From Verrucomicrobiia bacterium (GTDB taxonomy: Bacteria; Verrucomicrobiota; Verrucomicrobiia; Limisphaerales; JAEYXS01), in contig DASWYF010000010.1 in assembly GCA_036405135.1 (NCBI GenBank), positions 124,001 through 188,000 of the forward strand: DNA of 64,000 nucleotides, in the 5' to 3' direction. This document shows positions 59,381 through 64,000 of this stretch, one piece after another. The position numbers were made by a program, and so were the translations under genes. The notes under the pieces are model-generated. The model searched no databases, was not told the DNA's origin, and saw only the letters and a list, made by a program, of their open reading frames with translations. Position 1 is the first letter of the stretch, and each line of letters begins with the position of its first letter.

Positions 59381-59407
59381 GGACTGCCGGCTGGAATCCG
59401 GCAGCAC
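59381..59407 (+). repeat. CTGCCGGC...GCCGGCAG-type hairpin
   Basis: CTGCCGGCTGGAATCCGGCA then GCACGAGG, related to the hairpin at 48136-48162, between divergent genes. Confidence 0.6.
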
Positions 59408-59476
59408 GAGGCTCCGTGCTACGGCAAGCCGCAGGTGGGCTTGACAAGCAGCCAAGGAAAAATTGAAATTTGAGGG

Positions 59477-60871
59477 GTGAAAAGTTCGCTGAGGAGTTTT
59501 TGGGCCAAGAGCTATTACATGTTAATGGCAATGGCGGTTTTTCTATTGGCAGGAGCTTCATCCGGGATCGCGCAGACGTTGGATGCGCGGGTGCAGCGGA
59601 AGATGGAGGAGCTGGAAAAGAAGGGGGTGCCGACGACGCGGAAAGCCATCTGGGAAAAAGTTAAGGCCGTGCCCAAGGAGGATAATGCGGCACCGTTGCT
59701 GTTGGATGCCGCGATGAAGCTGGGGTTGCCGGGCAAGCCGGATGCGCGGTTGCCCTACATCGCCGGGGTGATCCCGCCAGATGTCACGCGTCCGCTATCG
59801 CTCACGGATCTAAGCATCGCGAGAGCGTGGCTGGCGCGAAGGGCGGCGGCGGTGCAGGCGTTGAGTGTGGCGCTGGGCAAGCCGGATTGTCTGTTCCTGA
59901 AACATGGAACCAGACTCGCCCGGACCGATGAAGAGTATCATTTCATGGACATGAGGCATCTGGCGCAGTTGCTGGCGCTGAAAAGTCATGTGCAGGCAGG
60001 GCAAGGGGATGTGAAGGGGGCGATCGATGCCATCGCGGACATCTTGAAGCTGAGTGATTTTCTCCGCCATGAACCGACGGTGGTGGCGTATCTGTCGCGC
60101 TTGGGTCTGGATGCGTATGCCGAGTCGGCGGCGGGGCAATTGATCGGCCGTCGAACGTTGAACGCAGAACAACTGGAGCGGCTGACAAAATTGTTTACCC
60201 GGGAGGCTTATACCGAGCAGCTAAAATTGGGGCTGGCGAGTGAGATCGTGATGAGCCGGGATTTGATGCTGCTGCCGCCGCAGCTTTTTTATGATTCGCT
60301 GTATCAGGGGAAATCAGTGGCCACCGGGGTGTTGCATACCACGCCACCCGAGGTGGTGAAGGCCGGGGAGGCGCTGTGGAAGGATGGGCGGATCCATCTG
60401 GATTCCGTGATGTTTCTGGAGCAGATGGGGGTGTTGATCGAGGCGGCGGAAAAGCCGGTGAAGCAAGGGAGGCAGATGGAGGCGGCTGTGGAAGTGAAAT
60501 GCAAGGAGGCCGAGCAGAAGCAGTTCATCCAGACTTCCTCGTTTGTGCCGCCCTTGACGGGGTTGAGTCTCAAGCAGGGTGAGGCGCTGGCGCGGCGGCG
60601 GTTGTTGCTGACGGCGCTGGCGATCGAGCAAGAGCGTTTAAAGAATATGGGGCGGGTGCCGGAATCGCTTGAGGGTTTAGCGAAGGGGGAGGGGAAGGCG
60701 GTGGCGGAAGATCCTTTTGCGGAGGGGGCACTATTCCGTTATCGCAAGCTGGCGAAGGGGTATCAGTTGTACAGCGTGGCCGGTGATGGGGCCGATAATG
60801 GCGGGGTGAAGAAGTCGTCAGGAGCCGGAGCGGGGACGGCGTATGATATCGTGGTGAATATCGGGCGGTAG
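59477..60871 (+). CDS. Hypothetical exported protein, 464 residues
   Basis: Begins at GTG with a signal peptide (YYMLMAMAVFLLAGASSGIAQ); an ATG at 59519 would shorten it. The body is largely helical (VQRKMEELEKKGVPTTRKAIWEKVKAVP..., LARRAAAVQALSVALG). The C-terminal DPFAEGALFRYRKLAKGYQLYSVAGDGADNGG resembles the DPW/DPF(G)xxxxYR...YxLYSxGxDGxDxGG ending common in secreted proteins of Planctomycetota and Verrucomicrobiota and in pseudopilins. I recognise no enzyme domain. Confidence 0.7.
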   Translation: MKSSLRSFWAKSYYMLMAMAVFLLAGASSGIAQTLDARVQRKMEELEKKGVPTTRKAIWEKVKAVPKEDNAAPLLLDAAMKLGLPGKPDARLPYIAGVIPPDVTRPLSLTDLSIARAWLARRAAAVQALSVALGKPDCLFLKHGTRLARTDEEYHFMDMRHLAQLLALKSHVQAGQGDVKGAIDAIADILKLSDFLRHEPTVVAYLSRLGLDAYAESAAGQLIGRRTLNAEQLERLTKLFTREAYTEQLKLGLASEIVMSRDLMLLPPQLFYDSLYQGKSVATGVLHTTPPEVVKAGEALWKDGRIHLDSVMFLEQMGVLIEAAEKPVKQGRQMEAAVEVKCKEAEQKQFIQTSSFVPPLTGLSLKQGEALARRRLLLTALAIEQERLKNMGRVPESLEGLAKGEGKAVAEDPFAEGALFRYRKLAKGYQLYSVAGDGADNGGVKKSSGAGAGTAYDIVVNIGR

Positions 60872-61150
60872 GATAGAATACGGTATGGCCCGCAAAACAC
60901 GCGAAAACCGGTTGCACCGGTGGGCCAATGGGGGCGAAGGCGCAGGGAAATTTTTTCAACCGAATGGGAGGGGGAATTATGAGTTATGAATTATGAGGTA
61001 TGAAAGGGGAGTTGAAAACCGGAAGGTAAAATGCGAGTTACGTGGATGGGGATTTTTGGATGTTGTTGAGTGGGAAATGGTTGGGATTTACGTGCGAATT
61101 TTAGCGAAAAGTGGTGGTTTTCTTGCGATGTTTGTGGGATTAATTCCAGT

Positions 61151-61893
61151 GCTGACAACTCGTTGTCGGTAAAGGCGGGTGAGACTGGAGGTTGGCGCTC
61201 GAATCGGAGTGGTAGGCAGCTTCTGGAGAATCCCAAAGTCATCAAGCATAGCGATACGCATTGTCGTGTAGTTGTGTCCTGCGTTGGTGGGGAGGTGACA
61301 GCCTTATGGAGCCATCATGGGATGATGGAGTGGGAAAGTTTTCAGTGTTCAGTTTTCAGCCGGTTGCACCGGAGGCCAGACTGGGAAACGAAAACAGCCC
61401 AACCAAAAGTCTCAGATAGTTAGGATCTGTGGGTGTATCGGGTGTTGGATCGGGGCTCGTAAGCTGGAGGGGGAACGGGACGTCGGTGGGTGTAGGATTA
61501 TTTATGACCCACCGGGGAATCTCACAGTACTCACTGCGGAACCAGCCGAGTCAGGAACAGCGCCAGAGTCTGGCCTCCCTGTGAGGAGGAGCCATAGGCC
61601 AGATACAGCCGCAGGGGTCGGGTGGTTTCATTGCTCTTTGACATAATTTCCTAAAGGGAATGCTGAGGTTAGCGTCCGCGTGAGGGCGAAGTTCAAGATT
61701 TATCAAAAATCGAGGACGACGACGAGAACGAGGACGAGGACGAACGGCGTTGCCTTGTGGAGTGGCTGGCGAGGGTCGGATCCGGGAGGTGCAGACTGGT
61801 GGCTAGAGTGCCGCAGGACAGGATGCTATCGAGAAGAGGGAGCATCAAACGGACGAGATGGGAAGGCTGCTTCGGGGAATGTATGAATTATGA
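61151..61893 (+). repeat. Long dispersed noncoding repeat, copy B
   Basis: Matches the minus strand of 31560-32366 in the same block order (see copy A). Where copy A holds a CAGAT-word repeat and two CCTCTCC palindromes, copy B has a CCGGTTGCACCGG palindrome (about 61362), a GAGGACGAGGACGA microsatellite (61713-61742) and different linkers. The swap happens at the same junctions. Confidence 0.85.
61710..61744 (+). repeat. GAGGACGA microsatellite
   Basis: GAGGACGACGACGAGAACGA then GGACGAGGACGAACG: six-base (GAGGAC/GACGAG) tandem units inside copy B of the long element. Confidence 0.8.
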
Positions 61894-61997
61894 AGGATGA
61901 GGTATGAAAGGGGAGAAGTTGGGGAAACATCGAACTCTGAACATCGAAAGGGGGTTAGAGCCGACTTACGTCGGGCTGCTACAGTTGGAGAATGGGT

Positions 61998-64000
61998 TTA
62001 CTCCAAGGCGGCGATGGCGGTGCGGAGTTTGCGCTCCAAGGTGTTCAAACGCTGTTGCGTGAGGAGCTTGCCGCCGCCGATCTCGGTGACGTAGAAGGAG
62101 TCGATGGCGGCGCCTTTCTCGGTGGTGATCTTGGAGAGGATGACATCCACCTTCAGGTCGCTCAGGGTCTGCGCGATGGTGTAGAGGAGGCCGACGCGGT
62201 CTTCCGTCTCGATATCAATGACGGTGCATTGCGCCGAGCTGTCGTTATCGAAGCTGATGATGATGGGCAGTTCTTCGCCTTCGAGCGGGAAGTAGAGCGG
62301 CTTCACTGCCTTCCTTTTTTTGATCAAGGCGTTGAGGTTGGTGGTGTCATCGTTCAGCACCTGAGCGAGATATTTCTCGAACAGCTCTTTGGATTCGCGC
62401 TCGGCTGGCTTGCCAGTCACGGCTTCGTTCACGAGCAAGGTGTCGATGATGATGCCATCGCCTCGGGAGAAGATCTGGGCGCTGAGAATGTTCAGGCCCG
62501 CAGCTGTGAGTGCGCCGGTGATCTTTGCGAAGAGGCCGGTGCGGTCCCAGGTGCAGACCTTCACGACGCTGTGGCTGCGGTCGGGCTCGTTATGCCAGTA
62601 GGTGACGGGCTCCAACGCACGGTTCTCTTCCGTGAGTTGCAAATGCATGAAGCGATGGGTGAGCGCGAGATCGGTCATCACATCGCGCGCCGTGTGCGTA
62701 TGGAAATAGCGTGGTGGCAACGAATGGAAGTGCGCTTGCAATTCGTCTTCGTTGAAGCTGGAAGGAGCGAGTTTACGGACTTCCTTGGCGAGGTTCTCAC
62801 GCAACTTCTCTTCCGCGCGAATAAAGTCAGGTCCACCGGCGATGAGGTTCATCGTATTGCGATGAAGCGTCCAGAGGAGCGAGTCCTTGAAGCTGTTCCA
62901 GATCTTGTCACTGGTGCCGAGTGAATCGGCGACGGTGTGAAGCGTGAGCATCACGAGGTTCTCAGGTGTCTCGATGAGCTTCGCGAAGCTCTGGATGACG
63001 GCGGGGTCATCGAGGTCGCGACGTTGCGAGATCTGCACCATGGTGAGGTGTTGCTCGACGATGAGGTGCAGCTTATCGACCGCCGCCGCGCTGAGTTTGA
63101 GGCGCTTGCCCATGCGGTTCACGAGGCGGGCACTGTCTTTCTCATGGTGACCGCTGTCATCGGCCTTGCCGGCGTCATGCAGGAGCAAGGCGAGGTAAAG
63201 GAGGTGCGGATGTTCCAGGCTGATGAACATCTCGGTGTAGGCGTTCAGCGGCGGGGTCTTCGCGCCCCAGATGTCATCGAGCTTCTGCAAGCACATGAGC
63301 GTGTGCTCATCGGCAGCGTATTGATGGAAGAACTCGTGTTGGACGAGGCAGGTGAGGCGGCCGAATTCCGGGATGTATTTTCCGAGGAAATCGACATTGT
63401 GCATCATCCGCAGAATGCGCGCGACGTCACCACGCTGGTCCATGATCTGGAGGAAGGTCTCGTGAACGTGGATATCCTCCAAGAAATAGCGGTTCACCAA
63501 GGAGAGTTCCTGACGGATGAGCTGGGCGAGATCGGGATGCAGCGAAAGACCGCGTTGCTGCGCGTAGAGGAACACGCGCATGAGTCGGCGCGGTTGCTCG
63601 CGGAAGACGCGGGCGTTCGCCGCCTCGATCTGGCCATCGAGGAAAATGAAACCATCTACCGGCGCGGGTTTGGCGGATTTGCGACTGCGCAAGATCTCGC
63701 GGAACGTCGGGAAGCGGCTGGCCACGGGCATCATCGCGAGACGTTGCTCCACGAGCTGGCTGATAAGGTAGATGTTGCGCGAGTGTTTGTAGAAATCGCG
63801 CATCAGGCCTTCGAGACGTTTGCGAGGGGAGCGATCGGTGTAGCCGAGATTGTGCGCGATAGCGGGCTGGATGCTCTTGGGCAGGGCATCGACGGGACGA
63901 CCGGTGTGATAATGCAGGTCCGTGCGGACGCGCATCAGGTAGTCGTAAGCGGCCTCAAGCTGCTTCGCTTCCGCCGCGCTCAAAAGATCGCGCAGGCGCA
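61998..64000 (-). CDS. glnD: [Protein-PII] uridylyltransferase, N-terminus beyond window
   Basis: GlnD adds or removes UMP on PII proteins according to glutamine level, linking nitrogen status to glutamine synthetase. The frame is open to the window end, so the nucleotidyltransferase domain is missing here. Seen (numbering from a TTG at 63983): a helical GlnD-linker region (LMRVRTDLHYHTGRPVDAL), the HD domain with LLHDAGKADDSGHHEKDSARL, then two ACT domains near the C-terminus (VKVCTWDRTGLFAKITGALTAAGLNILSAQIFSRGDG; VIDIETEDRVGLLYTIAQTLSDLKVDVILSKI). The HD and ACT pieces fit GlnD; the true start must lie upstream of 64000. Confidence 0.92.
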   Translation of the reverse strand, partial: RLRDLLSAAEAKQLEAAYDYLMRVRTDLHYHTGRPVDALPKSIQPAIAHNLGYTDRSPRKRLEGLMRDFYKHSRNIYLISQLVEQRLAMMPVASRFPTFREILRSRKSAKPAPVDGFIFLDGQIEAANARVFREQPRRLMRVFLYAQQRGLSLHPDLAQLIRQELSLVNRYFLEDIHVHETFLQIMDQRGDVARILRMMHNVDFLGKYIPEFGRLTCLVQHEFFHQYAADEHTLMCLQKLDDIWGAKTPPLNAYTEMFISLEHPHLLYLALLLHDAGKADDSGHHEKDSARLVNRMGKRLKLSAAAVDKLHLIVEQHLTMVQISQRRDLDDPAVIQSFAKLIETPENLVMLTLHTVADSLGTSDKIWNSFKDSLLWTLHRNTMNLIAGGPDFIRAEEKLRENLAKEVRKLAPSSFNEDELQAHFHSLPPRYFHTHTARDVMTDLALTHRFMHLQLTEENRALEPVTYWHNEPDRSHSVVKVCTWDRTGLFAKITGALTAAGLNILSAQIFSRGDGIIIDTLLVNEAVTGKPAERESKELFEKYLAQVLNDDTTNLNALIKKRKAVKPLYFPLEGEELPIIISFDNDSSAQCTVIDIETEDRVGLLYTIAQTLSDLKVDVILSKITTEKGAAIDSFYVTEIGGGKLLTQQRLNTLERKLRTAIAALE

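Larger units (their letters stand above)
60872..61997. other. Gene-free repeat region between the 464-residue gene and glnD
   Basis: About 1.1 kb with no convincing gene. It has a CCGGTTGCACCGG palindrome at 60911, a GCGAAGGC...TTTTTTCAACCGAATGG block similar to 58690-58725, an AATTATGAGTTATGAATTAT series (60975-60994), the long repeat copy B (61151-61893) and a GAGCCGACTTACGTCGGGCT segment (61957-61976). Confidence 0.75.

Noticed and set aside
1-64000. tRNA, rRNA, riboswitches
   Set aside because: No T-arm consensus (GGTTCRANTCC) with a matching acceptor stem was noticed, no rRNA-like sequence was seen, and no TPP box near thiD, SAM box near cysE or lysine box near lysA was recognised. Manual reading may miss weak cases.

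Overview
The window reads as a chromosomal segment of a free-living member of the Verrucomicrobiota, probably of the Pedosphaera/Limisphaerales type. This is inferred from the protein families: a paired DUF1549/DUF1553 protein and a DUF1501 protein, a two-domain DUF1080 lipoprotein, a ThuA-like protein, and many co-oriented metabolic genes separated by palindromic intergenic repeats. I see no rRNA, tRNA, CRISPR array, prophage or insertion-sequence transposase.

Layout. 1-5.7 kb: lysA, a 1006-residue Ala/Lys/Glu-rich exported coiled-coil protein and a squalene/phytoene synthase-like enzyme, all on the minus strand. 5.9-10.5 kb: a processive GT2 glycosyltransferase overlapping an MFS transporter, then a DUF1080 lipoprotein. 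10.6-17.8 kb: a YcnI-like protein, an FGE-fold lipoprotein with a c-type haem motif, cysE, a cysteine-free FmdB relative, and a uvrA / Uma2 / HAD phosphatase cluster. 18.5-24.2 kb: small unknowns, a GNAT enzyme, a MASE1 hybrid histidine kinase overlapping a response regulator with a C-terminal zinc-finger-like tail, and a ThuA-like protein. 24.3-30.8 kb: small envelope proteins and a complete CUT1 sugar ABC importer with a dihaem cytochrome c. 30.8-36.6 kb: an accessory-looking zone with a copy of a long noncoding repeat, a large LRR-Roc-COR (Roco) GTPase and a truncated gene. 36.9-42.7 kb: the DUF1549/1553-DUF1501 pair with a ParE-type toxin-antitoxin module between its two genes. 43-52.2 kb: prs, a PIG-L deacetylase, two alpha/beta hydrolases, a ROK-like protein, thiD and polX. 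52.3-64 kb: a frameshifted response-regulator remnant, a TPR protein, a lipoprotein, pdxJ-acpS, a YcaQ-like protein, unknowns, a repeat-packed intergenic region and a glnD cut by the window end.

The most unusual content is noncoding. (1) Two diverged copies of a 0.75-0.8 kb element (31560-32366 minus; 61151-61893 plus) share the same ordered blocks but carry different short inserts at the same junctions. (2) A REP-like hairpin family forms inverted doublets that fill the gaps between co-directional genes. Its outer stem shows compensatory changes, and its inner stem varies freely but always pairs. One doublet lies between the binding-protein and permease genes of the sugar importer, the position occupied by REP elements in E. 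coli malE-malF. (3) Many gene-free gaps hold short near-periodic word repeats and families of small palindromes.

Functionally the window mixes core biosynthesis (lysine, cysteine, PRPP, pyridoxal phosphate, thiamine, acyl-carrier protein activation, nitrogen sensing), DNA repair (UvrA, PolX, YcaQ-like), carbohydrate uptake and catabolism (ABC importer, DUF1080, ThuA, ROK, hydrolases) and signalling (hybrid kinase, response regulator, Roco GTPase).
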